NCBI GenBank assembly: GCA_040391605.1
Contig: JBEBXK010000003.1
Coordinates: forward strand, 1 to 64,000
Direction of reading: 5' to 3'
Length of the DNA stretch: 64,000 bases
DNA from: Vulgatibacter incomptus_A
GTDB taxonomy: Bacteria > Myxococcota > Myxococcia > Myxococcales > Vulgatibacteraceae
Shown here: piece after piece, positions 25,501 to 34,002 of the stretch
Layout: the number at the start of each line of letters is the position of its first letter
How positions within the stretch are numbered: the stretch's first letter is position 1
Program-made: the position numbers and the translations under genes
The notes under the pieces: model-generated
Seen by the model: the letters and a program-made list of their open reading frames with translations, nothing else
The model's database searches: none
Told to the model about the DNA's origin: nothing

Positions 25501-26312
25501 CGCACCTGCACCAGCTCCTCGTAGGACGTCTTCTTCGGCAGCCTGTAGCTCACCCAGCCATGGATCTGCCTCTGGCCCTCCGGATGGAGCGAGCGCACGA
25601 AAGACCAGCGATCCAGGAGCGAGAGGACGTTGCGTACGAGCTGGCCGTCCGCCTCGATCCCCGCCCCTCCGGCGCCGCCGTCGAGGAGCGACACCAGCAG
25701 CTGATCGGCGCTCGCCACGTCACGGATCGCCTCGCAACGATCAGTGAAGTCGGCGGGCACATCGTCTGGTGCTGGTGCTGGCCGGCGATCGTAGAGCTTC
25801 TGCAGATCGAGGAGCTCGCAGACCACCACCGCCAAGGCGCGCTCCGGATCGTCCGCCGTGAGGCAACCCGGGGCGATGCCCGTCAGGACCGCGCGGGCGG
25901 CGCGATCCAACTCGGCGAAGTCCGTGGCCTCCGGCCGGTCGGGGGCGCCGCGGCGAAAGACCCGCTTCGTCATGAACTCGCCCTTGAAGCGGAAGACCGG
26001 CCCCTCCCAACCCGCCGCCTCCCGCTGCGCGCTGCGCTCTCCGTCCACGCCGAAGAGCCGCGCCACGAAGGCGCCCACGTGCTCCGCCACCTCGATCAGC
26101 AGATCGGACGCCGCCGCTCCCTCTTCGCCGCCGGCGAGGCGATGGGCCTCGAAGCGCGCGGCGAGGGCAGGATCGGCCGCCTCCAGCTCGGCGAGGAAGC
26201 TCCGATGGAGCCGCGCCAGGCCGGCGGGATCATGGAGGTCGGGGTAGGCAAAGCCCGGGACCCCCAAGGCGGGGATCCCGAGGTCGTCGGGTCGAGCGGC
26301 TGCGGATGTCAT
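22596..26312 (-). CDS. Fused FAD/NAD(P) oxidoreductase: GltD-like plus PyrK/NfnA-like
   Basis: A protein of about 1,238 residues. An unrecognised N-terminal helical region (1-290) is followed by cysteine-rich Fe-S sequence (CLICHQRGKDSC, then CNDCMKGC) and a GltD-type flavin domain with dinucleotide motifs (VVGLGPAGYTLAHHLV; VVIGGGLTGVDAA). The C-terminal 280 residues look like a ferredoxin reductase/PyrK unit: HPGQFYRLQG, LLAGGGLGNAVLFSIA and a cysteine cluster CMMKEICAQC. The two halves correspond to the large and small subunits of NfnAB-type bifurcating transhydrogenases, here in one chain. Start ATG 26312 preferred; ATG 26345 would add 11 residues. Electron bifurcation is an inference. 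Confidence 0.85.
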   Translation of the reverse strand: MTSAAARPDDLGIPALGVPGFAYPDLHDPAGLARLHRSFLAELEAADPALAARFEAHRLAGGEEGAAASDLLIEVAEHVGAFVARLFGVDGERSAQREAAGWEGPVFRFKGEFMTKRVFRRGAPDRPEATDFAELDRAARAVLTGIAPGCLTADDPERALAVVVCELLDLQKLYDRRPAPAPDDVPADFTDRCEAIRDVASADQLLVSLLDGGAGGAGIEADGQLVRNVLSLLDRWSFVRSLHPEGQRQIHGWVSYRLPKKTSYEELVQVRHPLPLIPEAMATAHPRRRDGFGLNDDGATRRQIRAEADYCLICHQRGKDSCSTGLHDKAGGFKKNPLGIDLHGCPLDEHISEQHALAARGDAIAALAMISINNPMSPGTGHRICNDCMKGCIFQTQEPVNTPLVETSNLREVLSMPWGFEIWSLLTRWNPVNVRLPFAKPFNGRKALVVGLGPAGYTLAHHLVNEGFGVVAVDGLKLEPLPERFLKRPVRDFAELCDDLDQRVVNGFGGVSEYGITVRWDKNFLTALYVNLARRRGFVAYGGIRFGGTLTAEDAWELGFDHVAIAAGAGRPTLVRMKNGLLRGIRQASDFLMALQLTGAFKRDSLAALQVRLPAVVIGGGLTGVDAATELAAYYPVQVERTLDRWEALEAELGPSALATLDAEEREVLAEFLEHGRAVRAERRRAAAAGEKADLASLVDGWGGVSLVYRKRLQDAPAYRLNHEEVEKGMEEGIRFVECMDPREALEDEFGAVRALRFERQRLADGRWEGSGEVVELPARTVCVAAGTAPNVTYEREYGGSFRLDERGQYFQGHTAVRNADGTLSLQEAAPHRDLSADAGFFTSYLSEDRTRCVSFYGDNHPQYAGSVVKAMASAKDGHAFVVDLFRDELAALRLEEQPLRDHAWDAFRARIDDAMRAKVVEVRRLTPTIVEVIVRAPLAASHFHPGQFYRLQGFESLAPVVDGTRLLTEGLALTGAWVDKERGLLSLIVLEMGGSSRLIATLRPGDEVVCMGPTGAPTEIPKGESVLLAGGGLGNAVLFSIAKALKENGNRVLYFAGYKNPIDLFKQAEIEEATDQVIWATDRDPAIAPRRAQDRSFVGNICEAMLAYHRGDLGEALVPLGDVDRIIAIGSDRMMAAVKALRKGALAPVLKVQHQALGSINSPMQCMMKEICAQCLQRQIGPDGTERIVFTCMNQDQKLDEVDFPFLASRLKTNGMQEKLSNLWLDRCLRNSKLERI

Positions 26313-26399
26313 CGAGTCTCGTCTTGGGGCGAAGAGGCGCCTCATCGCTAAGGGGAAAAGCGGTCGCGAGGAGCCTGAAATTCCCGTTGGTCGGCCGCC

Positions 26400-26427
26400 T
26401 ATATAACGGTCGACCCACCGGAAGCAA
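26400..26427 (-). promoter_or_regulatory. Candidate sigma-70-type promoter of the flavoenzyme gene
   Basis: On the minus strand TTGCTT (26427-26422), a 16-base spacer and TATATA (26405-26400). This short AT-rich patch stands out in GC-rich DNA and lies between the gltG terminator hairpin and the flavoenzyme start, pointing towards that gene. Predicted from sequence only. Confidence 0.5.
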
Positions 26428-26437
26428 TCGCCTGCCA

Positions 26438-26462
26438 GCCGCGGATCGGCTCGATCCGCGGC
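26438..26462 (-). terminator. Perfect 11-bp inverted repeat after gltG
   Basis: GCCGCGGATCG and CGATCCGCGGC flank a GCT loop, eight bases beyond the gltG stop. There is no T tract on the minus strand, so it is either an atypical terminator or an mRNA 3'-end stabiliser for the long glt operon. Confidence 0.55.
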
Positions 26463-26469
26463 GGCGCCA

Positions 26470-28551
26470 TCAATCTCCCGCGGAGCGGAAGACGAAGGGG
26501 TACGAGATGGAGGCGATGCCCCCGCCCTTCGGCGGCGGGAACTTCCAGCTCCGCACCCGAGAGACCATGCAGCTCTCGGCCTTGCTGTTGTTCATCGTGG
26601 TCGCGGCCACCGAGGCGTTGGACACCGATCCATCGCCGGTGATGACCCACTTCACTAGGACCCTGCCGCCGAGCTTGGGATTGCGGATCAGCTCGTTCTC
26701 GAAGCAGTAGCGGAGCTGGGAGTGATGGGATTGCACCACCCGCCGCACCAGCTCCCGATCGTAGCCGACCACCAGCACCGAGGAGGTGTCGATGGTGACC
26801 TCGGAGCTGGCCTTCTTCCCCAGGCCGCCGGCGCCCTTGCCGTAGTCGCCCACCCCGCCGCCGCGGCCCTTGGTGCCGATGGCGCCGACCCCCACCGTCG
26901 TGCCGACGCCGCCGCCGCCCAGGCCCGTGCCCTTGAGGCCGAGGCCGCCGAAGCCGTGGGCGTCACCGACGGCGCCGGTGATCCCGCCGATGGCACCCTT
27001 GAGATCTCCGCCCAGACCTTCCTTGCCGAAGATCGTCGAGAGCCCCGAGTTCGAGCCGCTGCCGAGCATCGCGAGGATCCCCTGGTTCTTCACGATCTCC
27101 TTGTCGTCCGGCTTGATCGCCCGGGGCGCGGAGCGGGTCGCGCGCTCGGGGGCGTCCGACTTGCCCATCTTTCCTTCGGTGTTCGGCGCCTTCACCGTCT
27201 CGCCGTCCGGCGCTTGCAGCTTGAGCCGCTCCAGGAAGGGATTCTGCCGCGGCTCCGGCGGCATCAGCAGGAGCCGGGTCAGCCGCGCCTGATTCGTGAA
27301 GAGATCGTCGGCGGTGACGTCGACCCCCTTGGGCGCGTTGCTGAAGGCGATGATCCCGCCTGCGAAGAGCGCGAAGACCACGAGGAAGAGGTTCATGAAG
27401 GCGTAGTCGACGCGCTGCGCCAGCGGGATCACGATCGGCTTGGTCTTCGGGCGGAAGCAGAGCTCGGCGCGGATGTTCCCGAGGTCGACCCAGGCGGCGC
27501 CGTCCTCGGGGATCTCCACCTCCATCAGGCCGCCCTCGCCCACCGGCCGGGCCTTGCGCAAGCGCACCAGCTCCGCGAGCTTCTCCACCTTCCCGTCGCG
27601 GATCAGCTCGCCGTCCATCGATGGACCGAAGCGGAGCTGCCAGCTCCCGTCCACTCTGGCCGCCAGCGGGAATGGCTGCTTGGGGAGGTTCCCCGCCTCC
27701 AGGATGAAGCTCGCCGCTTCGTCGTCGCCCACCGTGACGAGCTCGTCGTCACTGAAGCTGCCCGCGCCGAGCTGCTTGTCACCCCAGAAGAAGCGCAGGT
27801 CCAGGGCGAGATCGTGGCCGACTGCGTCTCGCGGCCACGGGATCGGTCGGCTGAAGCCTCGAGGGAGCCGGCCCGAGGCGCCGGCCTGCGCTGTCCCCGC
27901 CGCCCGGGACTCGTGGCCGATCGTCCCCGGCGCCTGGGCGAGGAGGGGCTCGGGCCCCGGGGTCGCCCCCGTCCCGACCTCCGCCGGATCGCAGGCGGGC
28001 GTACCGGGAGCAGGAGGTGTCGTCGCCCCTGAGCCAGCGGCGGATCCTTCGGGCGGCGCGGCTCCGGCCGCAGGAGCCGGCAAGTCATCCCCCGCAGCGA
28101 CGGCCTTTGCGGGAGCGCCCGAGGCCGCAACCGGCGCTGGGGCGGACGCGCCAGCCACGGCCAATGGTACAGGGGCGGGAGCGCCCCCTGCTGCGGCGGC
28201 AGGCGCGGATGTGACGACCTCCGCTGGGGCGGGGGGCGCCTCGTGCATCGAGGCCTCGCCCACCAGCAGCTCGATGCGGGTGTCGCCGACCACGATGGAG
28301 TCGCCCGACGAGAGGGTGGCCTTGCTGATCCGCCTGCCGTTGACGAAGGTCCCCTCCACCGAGCCCATATCGATGACGGCGAAGCCGCCGGCGCCGACCT
28401 CGATCACGGCGTGGATCCGGGAGACCCGGGGATCGTCCACCGAGAGATGCGCCGTGGCGAGTCGGCCGATCTTGATGATGTCGCGATGGAACTCCCGGGT
28501 CGCGACGAGCTCGGCGCCTCGATAGACGCGCAATGTAAGTGGAACGGCCAT
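26470..28551 (-). CDS. gltG: FHA-domain, TonB-like protein GltG/NfsG-like
   Basis: A 693-residue inner-membrane protein. Residues 1-100 form an FHA domain (IGR, SRIHA, then GSVEGTFVNG). A long Pro/Ala linker follows, then a second cytoplasmic region, one transmembrane segment at about 385-408 and a glycine-rich periplasmic part. The C-terminal AgmX/PglI (TonB-like) domain at about 595-690 contains HHSQLRYCFENEL and GDGSVSNASV. In Myxococcus the FHA-containing GltG (PglI) and NfsG link the cytoplasm to the periplasmic part of the gliding or spore-coat machine. Last gene of the operon. No GltH-, GltI- or GltJ-like gene follows it. Confidence 0.85.
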   Translation of the reverse strand: MAVPLTLRVYRGAELVATREFHRDIIKIGRLATAHLSVDDPRVSRIHAVIEVGAGGFAVIDMGSVEGTFVNGRRISKATLSSGDSIVVGDTRIELLVGEASMHEAPPAPAEVVTSAPAAAAGGAPAPVPLAVAGASAPAPVAASGAPAKAVAAGDDLPAPAAGAAPPEGSAAGSGATTPPAPGTPACDPAEVGTGATPGPEPLLAQAPGTIGHESRAAGTAQAGASGRLPRGFSRPIPWPRDAVGHDLALDLRFFWGDKQLGAGSFSDDELVTVGDDEAASFILEAGNLPKQPFPLAARVDGSWQLRFGPSMDGELIRDGKVEKLAELVRLRKARPVGEGGLMEVEIPEDGAAWVDLGNIRAELCFRPKTKPIVIPLAQRVDYAFMNLFLVVFALFAGGIIAFSNAPKGVDVTADDLFTNQARLTRLLLMPPEPRQNPFLERLKLQAPDGETVKAPNTEGKMGKSDAPERATRSAPRAIKPDDKEIVKNQGILAMLGSGSNSGLSTIFGKEGLGGDLKGAIGGITGAVGDAHGFGGLGLKGTGLGGGGVGTTVGVGAIGTKGRGGGVGDYGKGAGGLGKKASSEVTIDTSSVLVVGYDRELVRRVVQSHHSQLRYCFENELIRNPKLGGRVLVKWVITGDGSVSNASVAATTMNNSKAESCMVSRVRSWKFPPPKGGGIASISYPFVFRSAGD

Positions 28552-28612
28552 CGCCTCGCTCCTTCCAATCTTCGGCGGCGGGCCATCGGCCTCGCCTCGT
28601 ACACTGCTTCGA

Positions 28613-28858
28613 TTAAAGCTCGCCCACCGACTCGAGGACCTGGTCGCGGAAGCTCTCGCGCACCTTCACGAGGTTGGAGTGGGTGACCCTCCGCTTGGCG
28701 TCCACCAGCTCCCCGTCGGGCCTGGTGAGATCGCCCTGGATGGTGTCCTCATCGAAGTCGAGCTCGGTATGTTGCTCGTACTCGATGATCTCCTCCGCCG
28801 ACGCCGAGAAGCCCGCCGTCAACAACAAGCCCGCCACGACCCAGCTCAATCCCCGCAT
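28613..28858 (-). CDS. Small exported protein at the GltF/NfsF position
   Basis: An 81-residue protein. The signal peptide is MRGLSWVVAGLLLTAGFSASA; the 60-residue mature part is charged and rich in acidic residues (LDFDEDTIQGDL), then SNLVKVRESFRDQVLESVGEL. It sits between the GltE- and GltG-like genes, the place of GltF in the Myxococcus gliding cluster; position rather than clear similarity suggests the link. It follows a 172-base gap, so it may have its own promoter. Confidence 0.7.
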   Translation of the reverse strand: MRGLSWVVAGLLLTAGFSASAEEIIEYEQHTELDFDEDTIQGDLTRPDGELVDAKRRVTHSNLVKVRESFRDQVLESVGEL

Positions 28859-28896
28859 GGAACCTCCAGTAGAAACGGTACCGCCACCCTGTCTTT

Positions 28897-28925
28897 TAGA
28901 CTATTTCGATATGATGTCGAGAAAT
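28897..28925 (-). promoter_or_regulatory. Candidate internal promoter in the glt operon
   Basis: An AT-rich patch on the minus strand, TTCTCG, 17 bases, TCTAAA, lies about 40 bases before the small-protein ATG at 28858, in the only sizeable gap of the operon. Weak match; prediction only. The rest of the gap holds a truncated family B-like flank (GGCGAGCGAACGCCG near 28993). Confidence 0.3.
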
Positions 28926-29030
28926 CGGCCGGCGACGCTGCGCCAGCCCCTCCCGCCCGACGCTCATGAGGAGCTTCCCGAAGGCTGAAAGCCGGCGGCG
29001 AGCGAACGCCGCTGATCGCTCCCAGCGCGC

Positions 29031-30542
29031 TCAAAACTCGTCCACCGGCTCGTCGGGGTCGACGGCGGAGGGCGGAGATGCCTGGGCCGGCTGGCTCGTC
29101 GGCGCCGGCGTCACCTTCCGCGGCGCGGGCTTGGGGGACGCCTTCGGCGCAGCCACCGGCGTTGGGGCCTCATCCGCCGGGAGCGTATCCCGATCCTCCG
29201 CCGCGCGGGCCGCCCGCTCCTCTGCGGCCCGGGCCTCCTCGGCCGCCGCCGCTGCTTCGGCGATCTCCCGCTTGGCCGCCGCCTCCGCCTCGGCCTTCGC
29301 GGCTTCTTCTGCGAGCCTCGCCTCCAGGCGGAGCTGCACGAGCTGCTCGGCCTCGCGGAGCAGCGGGAACACTGCGTGGGAGCCCGGGAGGTTGATCGCG
29401 CTCCCCGACACGAAGCGCCGGTAGTAGCCCACGGCCGTCTCCGGCTCGTCCTTGCTGCGATGGTAGATGTAGGCGATCGAGAAGGAGGGCCGCACGTCGA
29501 CGGGATCCAGCTCCTGGGCCTCGAGGAAGGCCGCCAGCGCCTCGTCGATCTTTCCTTCGCCAAAGAGCGCCGTGCCGTAGTCGAGCCGGGCCTCCGAGCT
29601 CTTCGGCTGTGATCGCGTCAGCACCTCGTAGTGGGCCACCGCGTCCGGGTAGGCGTGCCGCCCCAACGCGTCGCTTGCCAGCCGCGCCCTGGCAGGTGCA
29701 AAGCCCGGATCGCGCTCCAACGAGCGGCGATATTGCGCCATCGCCGCCAGCCCGTCGCCCTGTCGCTCCAGGATCTGCCCCAGCCAATACGGGATCTCGG
29801 GATCCCTCTCGTCCTGCTGCTGCGCCCGCAGGGCCACCAGCTTCGCCACGTCGAGCTCTCCCCGCTCCAGATGCACCCGGAGGAGGATCTTGCGCGCGAC
29901 CAGATTCTTCGGATCCCGGAGCAGCGCCTCCCTGGCGAGCTCGAGGGCCCTGCCGGGATCACCGCCATCCAGAAAGAGCCCGGCGAGGCGGGCCCGGGCG
30001 CCGGCGTGGTCCGGAGCGTCCCGCAGGATCGCCTTGTACTGCTCGGCGGCCCCAGCGGGGTCTCCGCCCTCCTCCAGGAGCACCCCAAGGTTCTCCCTGG
30101 CGACGTAGAGCGAGGGCTTGAGTCGGATGGCCCGCTCATAGGCCCCCCTCGCCTCCCCGGCGTCGGCCCGCTGCTCATGGGCCACGCCGAGGTTGAACCA
30201 CGCCTCCGCGATCTCGTCGTCCTCCTCCAACGCGTCCTCGAACTTACGCGCCAGGTGATCCCAATCCATCACCCCGAGGGCGCGCCCCTCCTCCACCGCG
30301 CGGACCGCGTCCTGGAAGAGGCGCCCCGCCCTGGGCGAGACCTCCCGCTCCTTCGGCTGGCCGGCGCTACCCGTCGCCGACGTGGTCTGGCAGCCGAACC
30401 CCATCCACGCCACCGCCAATGCCGCAGCAAGGAGAGGCATCCGCGACGCATACGCAGATCGCTCCCCACGCCGGCCACCTGACGGTCCGCCGGGGCGCAT
30501 CCGCATCGAGCCGGCCGGTCTAGAGCAAATCATCGTCATCAC
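29031..30542 (-). CDS. gltE: TPR lipoprotein GltE/AglT-like
   Basis: A protein of up to 503 residues. A basic N-terminus and hydrophobic stretch end in GFGC, a probable lipidation cysteine. Several TPR units span about 75-380 (for example AEAWFNLGVAHEQRADAGEARGAYE-type repeats), followed by an Ala/Glu coiled coil (about 385-445) and a Pro/Ala-rich tail ending DPDEPVDEF. GltE (AglT) and NfsE are periplasm-facing TPR lipoproteins of the Glt and Nfs machines. Its start overlaps the end of gltD; three ATGs occur in the first ten codons and GAAGG favours the second or third. An ATG at 30506 or 30440 would remove the basic leader. Confidence 0.85.
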   Translation of the reverse strand: MMTMICSRPAGSMRMRPGGPSGGRRGERSAYASRMPLLAAALAVAWMGFGCQTTSATGSAGQPKEREVSPRAGRLFQDAVRAVEEGRALGVMDWDHLARKFEDALEEDDEIAEAWFNLGVAHEQRADAGEARGAYERAIRLKPSLYVARENLGVLLEEGGDPAGAAEQYKAILRDAPDHAGARARLAGLFLDGGDPGRALELAREALLRDPKNLVARKILLRVHLERGELDVAKLVALRAQQQDERDPEIPYWLGQILERQGDGLAAMAQYRRSLERDPGFAPARARLASDALGRHAYPDAVAHYEVLTRSQPKSSEARLDYGTALFGEGKIDEALAAFLEAQELDPVDVRPSFSIAYIYHRSKDEPETAVGYYRRFVSGSAINLPGSHAVFPLLREAEQLVQLRLEARLAEEAAKAEAEAAAKREIAEAAAAAEEARAAEERAARAAEDRDTLPADEAPTPVAAPKASPKPAPRKVTPAPTSQPAQASPPSAVDPDEPVDEF

Positions 30543-33500
30543 CTTCGTTGAACCGCGTCAGCGGCGGCTCCACGGAGCCAGGCCGGTTCCCGGCGCCGAT
30601 CCCTTGGGCCGCCTCCCGCTTCCTCATGGGCACGCCCTCGTTCAGCACCGCCGGCGGCGGGGCGTCCTTGGGGGGCGGCGGAGGCAGCGGCTGGATCGCG
30701 GCGAGGATCCCGTTCCCGCGCTTGGCAGGGGTCAGCTTCACCTCCGCCACCTCCCCGAGCAGGGGCGGGAAGCGATCCGGCACCCATTGTTCCAGCAGCC
30801 CCCTCGCCTCCGCCGAACACTCGTTCTCGAGCTTCAGCTCCAGGCTCTTCTCCACCGCAGTCGCCAGCGCCTCCTGGGCCTTGATCTCCACAGGATGCGC
30901 CTGCTCCGCCAGCGCCTCACGGTAGAGGTCGAGCTGCCCCTCGCTCAACCCCCTGGGGATGGGCGCGTCATAGAGCGTCTGGGCGAAGTCGTGGTACGCC
31001 AAGCCGATCCTCGTCAGACCGCAGATCGCCGGCCCCGAGACCTTGAAGCCCACCGTCTCCGTGTACCGCTTCTGCACCTCCAGGAGGGCAGCCCCCTTCG
31101 CGCGCAGCCGCTCGGCCATCACCGCCTCCGGCAGCCGGAGCTTGATCTTGACGAACTGATTCCAGGTTGGCTCCGAGAGGCGCAGGTGGGCCGTGGCCAC
31201 CCCCTCCATCGCGCCGCCGGATGCCATCGAGAGGGAGGCGCGGCCCTTGGGCCCCAGCCTTCGATAGCTCTCCCAGATCTTCTCGTAGGTCTTGAGCGAC
31301 GGCCAGCGCTGCCCTCGCTTCTCCTGGATCTTCGCCGTGCGATACCACGCGAGGATCGCCTTGCCCGCGTCGCGACCATACTCCTTCTCGTAGGCCTCGA
31401 GCTGGCGGATGGCCTGGGCGTAGGCCCCGTTTTTCTCATGGAGATCGACGATCGAGAGGAAGACCGCCTCGGAGTCGGGGCTCTTCGGCCATAGCTCCAG
31501 GTAGCGCCGCCGATTGCGCTCGGCCTGTCGATCCTCCCCCAGGGCCTCACGGAAGATGCCGGCGTTGTAGAGCGCAGCCTTCGCCTTCTCCTCGTCGAAC
31601 TCCGCCCCCGCGCCGGGTTTGGGGGCCGGCGCCGCCTGCCCTCGCCTCCCTCGGACGGGAGCGGCAGGGCGCTGCTTCTCGAAGCCGGCGGCGTAGGCCT
31701 CGTAGCCCGTCGCCGCCCGATCGAAGTCGCCGATCTCCTCGAAGACCGAGGCGTTCATGAAGATCGCGAGCGGCGCCATCTTCGACTGGGGGTAGTCGCG
31801 CACCAGCCGGGCCCGGGTCTCGATGGCGGTCTCGATCCGCCCAGCCTTGTAGTAATCCACCGACGCGTTGAAGAGCGCCTCCCCCGCCAGCTCGCTCCTG
31901 GGCCACTCGGTGACGAAGGCGATGTAGCGATCGCCCGCCTCGGCGTAGCGCTCCTCCTTCTCCAGCAGGGCGACGAGCTTGAAAGAGTTGCGCTCGATGA
32001 TCCGCTCGAGCTCCAGCTTGAACTCGCCCTTCGCCAGCTTCGGCTCGGCGTGGAAGCGCTTGGCCCACTCGTCGATCTTCTCGTAGTCCTCCAGCAGGTT
32101 GAAGACGTCCAGGACCAGGTTGGCGCTGTACTCCGCCAGCTCGTGCTGCGGATGGTAGAGCGCGATCTCCGAGAAGCGCGTGACGGCGCCCTCGAAGTGG
32201 TTGTAGCGGTAGAGCATCTGCGCCGACCGGTAGGCGATCTCCACTCGCTTGGTGCCAGCCGGGACGTACTCCAGATAATTCTCGCAGGCCTGGACCAACG
32301 CCTGCTTCGCAGGAGGGATCGGCAACGGCACGTGGGGATCCGCGTTGGCGGGCAGCGGCTCGTCGCCGAGCTTCTTCACCACCTCTTCGTTGGCGAAGAT
32401 CGCGCCTTCCAGCGCTGCCACCAGCCACTTGCCGGGCGGCTCTCCGGCCTCGATCCGATCGATGTCGATCTGGACCACCTTGCCGTAGGCGTCCGCCGCG
32501 AAGTCGTAGTTGTGGAGCTGATCGAAGAGGAGCTCCGCGTGGTAGAAGCGCAGGCTGTAGGCCTTCTCCGAGTCCGGGAAGAGCGCGAAGTAGTCGCCGT
32601 AGACCTCGCTGGCGAAGGCGTAGGTCTGCTCGTCCCGAGACTTCTTCCCCTCGTTGTGCCAGACCACCGCCAGGTTCGAGAGGGTGCGCTCACTCAGCTT
32701 CTGCGCCGCCGCCAGTGTCGCTCGATCCTCGTCGGTGCGGATCACGCCGCTCTTCTCCACGTCCTGGAAGATCTTCACCAGGAGGCGGGCCTGCTCCACC
32801 GTGATCCTCTTGTTCCCCACCCGCATCACCGCGTCGACGATCCGCGCCTGGAAGAACGGCGCCTCCGGCGAGAGCGGACGCTCCCGGATCATCAGGCGGT
32901 AGATCAGCACCGCCTCCTTATCCTTGCCGTCGTCGTAGTAGAGGCCGGCGAGGCTCTTGAGCATCGACCACCAATTCTCCGCGCCGCCCACCTGCTGGAA
33001 CGACGGCTTCGCCTGGCTGGGATCGGCGTAGCGGGAGAACGCCAGCACGTAGTCCTTGCGTGCCTCGCGCACCAGGGCCGACTTATTGTCTCCAGCCACG
33101 TTGTTCGCGAGCTGCCCGTAGAAGACGGTCGTCTTGAATTTGTCCGCAGCGCCGGCGAAGTCTCCCAGGTTGTAGAGACACCAGCCCTGCTTATAGATCG
33201 CGAAGCCATAGACCCGCGACTCGGTGAAGCTCGCCGCCTTGGCGTAGGCCTCCAACGCCTTCTCCAGGCGATCGCGTTTGCCGTCCGAGTTATTGAAATA
33301 CCACTCACCGAAGGCCAGGTAGGCGTCCGGCACGAAGGAGCTCTGGGGGAAGCGGGTGATCAGCGTCTTGTACGCCCCCAGCGCCTCCTCGTCCTCCCCG
33401 GCCTCCCAGAGGTTGTGTCCCAGATAGAAGAGGACCTCGTCCACCCGCTGATAATCGGGGAAGCCCTGGATCAGCTCCTTGTAGCGGGAGATCGCCTGGC

Positions 33501-34002
33501 CTTGGAAGCGTCGGCTCGCCTCCCGATAGGTCTTCTGATCGCGCTCGGCCGCCGCGACGCAGACGTCGTCCTTCGACTCGCGGCAGCGCGCCATCCGATC
33601 GTCCTGGCGGTTGGCCTCGAAGAACCAATAGCGCGACTCCTCCCAGGAGAGCTCCGCCAGCCGATAGAGGATGTCCGGCTTCTCCTTGGGATCCTGGTTG
33701 AGGTTCGCCATCTGCGCCAGGGTCTTCATCAGATCCGCGCGCTTATCCTTGAGCTGGAGCTCCACCGTGAAGCGGAAGGTGTCGTAGCCGAGGGTGGGCT
33801 TCTCTTCATCGGGCTTGTCCACCTTCGCCCGGGTGATGTCGCCGGCCAGCTCCACCGAGGGGCCGCCGGAGTCCGTCTTCTTGCCGAGGTTCGGCGCCAT
33901 CCCTCCTGCCGCCGCCAGCGCCATGGCAGGGAGGAGGAGCAGCAGGCCCGCAGGCAGCAGCGCCGCCGACTCGCGAATTGCGCGCATCCCGATTGTCCTC
34001 AC
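30520..34002 (-). CDS. gltD: Large TPR protein GltD/AgmU-like
   Basis: A 1,160-residue exported protein. The signal peptide (about residues 10-32) is followed by TPR-like helical repeats through most of the length (for example RYKELIQGFPDYQRVDEVLF and GAYKTLITRFPQSSFVPDAY). A proline run (PPPPPKDAPPPAV) lies near the C-terminus, and the protein ends in DDDDLL. Length and architecture match GltD (AgmU, about 1,200 residues), which in Myxococcus is a periplasmic component that moves with the gliding complexes, and NfsD. The GTG start overlaps the gltC stop by four bases. Confidence 0.87.
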   Translation of the reverse strand: MRTIGMRAIRESAALLPAGLLLLLPAMALAAAGGMAPNLGKKTDSGGPSVELAGDITRAKVDKPDEEKPTLGYDTFRFTVELQLKDKRADLMKTLAQMANLNQDPKEKPDILYRLAELSWEESRYWFFEANRQDDRMARCRESKDDVCVAAAERDQKTYREASRRFQGQAISRYKELIQGFPDYQRVDEVLFYLGHNLWEAGEDEEALGAYKTLITRFPQSSFVPDAYLAFGEWYFNNSDGKRDRLEKALEAYAKAASFTESRVYGFAIYKQGWCLYNLGDFAGAADKFKTTVFYGQLANNVAGDNKSALVREARKDYVLAFSRYADPSQAKPSFQQVGGAENWWSMLKSLAGLYYDDGKDKEAVLIYRLMIRERPLSPEAPFFQARIVDAVMRVGNKRITVEQARLLVKIFQDVEKSGVIRTDEDRATLAAAQKLSERTLSNLAVVWHNEGKKSRDEQTYAFASEVYGDYFALFPDSEKAYSLRFYHAELLFDQLHNYDFAADAYGKVVQIDIDRIEAGEPPGKWLVAALEGAIFANEEVVKKLGDEPLPANADPHVPLPIPPAKQALVQACENYLEYVPAGTKRVEIAYRSAQMLYRYNHFEGAVTRFSEIALYHPQHELAEYSANLVLDVFNLLEDYEKIDEWAKRFHAEPKLAKGEFKLELERIIERNSFKLVALLEKEERYAEAGDRYIAFVTEWPRSELAGEALFNASVDYYKAGRIETAIETRARLVRDYPQSKMAPLAIFMNASVFEEIGDFDRAATGYEAYAAGFEKQRPAAPVRGRRGQAAPAPKPGAGAEFDEEKAKAALYNAGIFREALGEDRQAERNRRRYLELWPKSPDSEAVFLSIVDLHEKNGAYAQAIRQLEAYEKEYGRDAGKAILAWYRTAKIQEKRGQRWPSLKTYEKIWESYRRLGPKGRASLSMASGGAMEGVATAHLRLSEPTWNQFVKIKLRLPEAVMAERLRAKGAALLEVQKRYTETVGFKVSGPAICGLTRIGLAYHDFAQTLYDAPIPRGLSEGQLDLYREALAEQAHPVEIKAQEALATAVEKSLELKLENECSAEARGLLEQWVPDRFPPLLGEVAEVKLTPAKRGNGILAAIQPLPPPPPKDAPPPAVLNEGVPMRKREAAQGIGAGNRPGSVEPPLTRFNEGDDDDLL

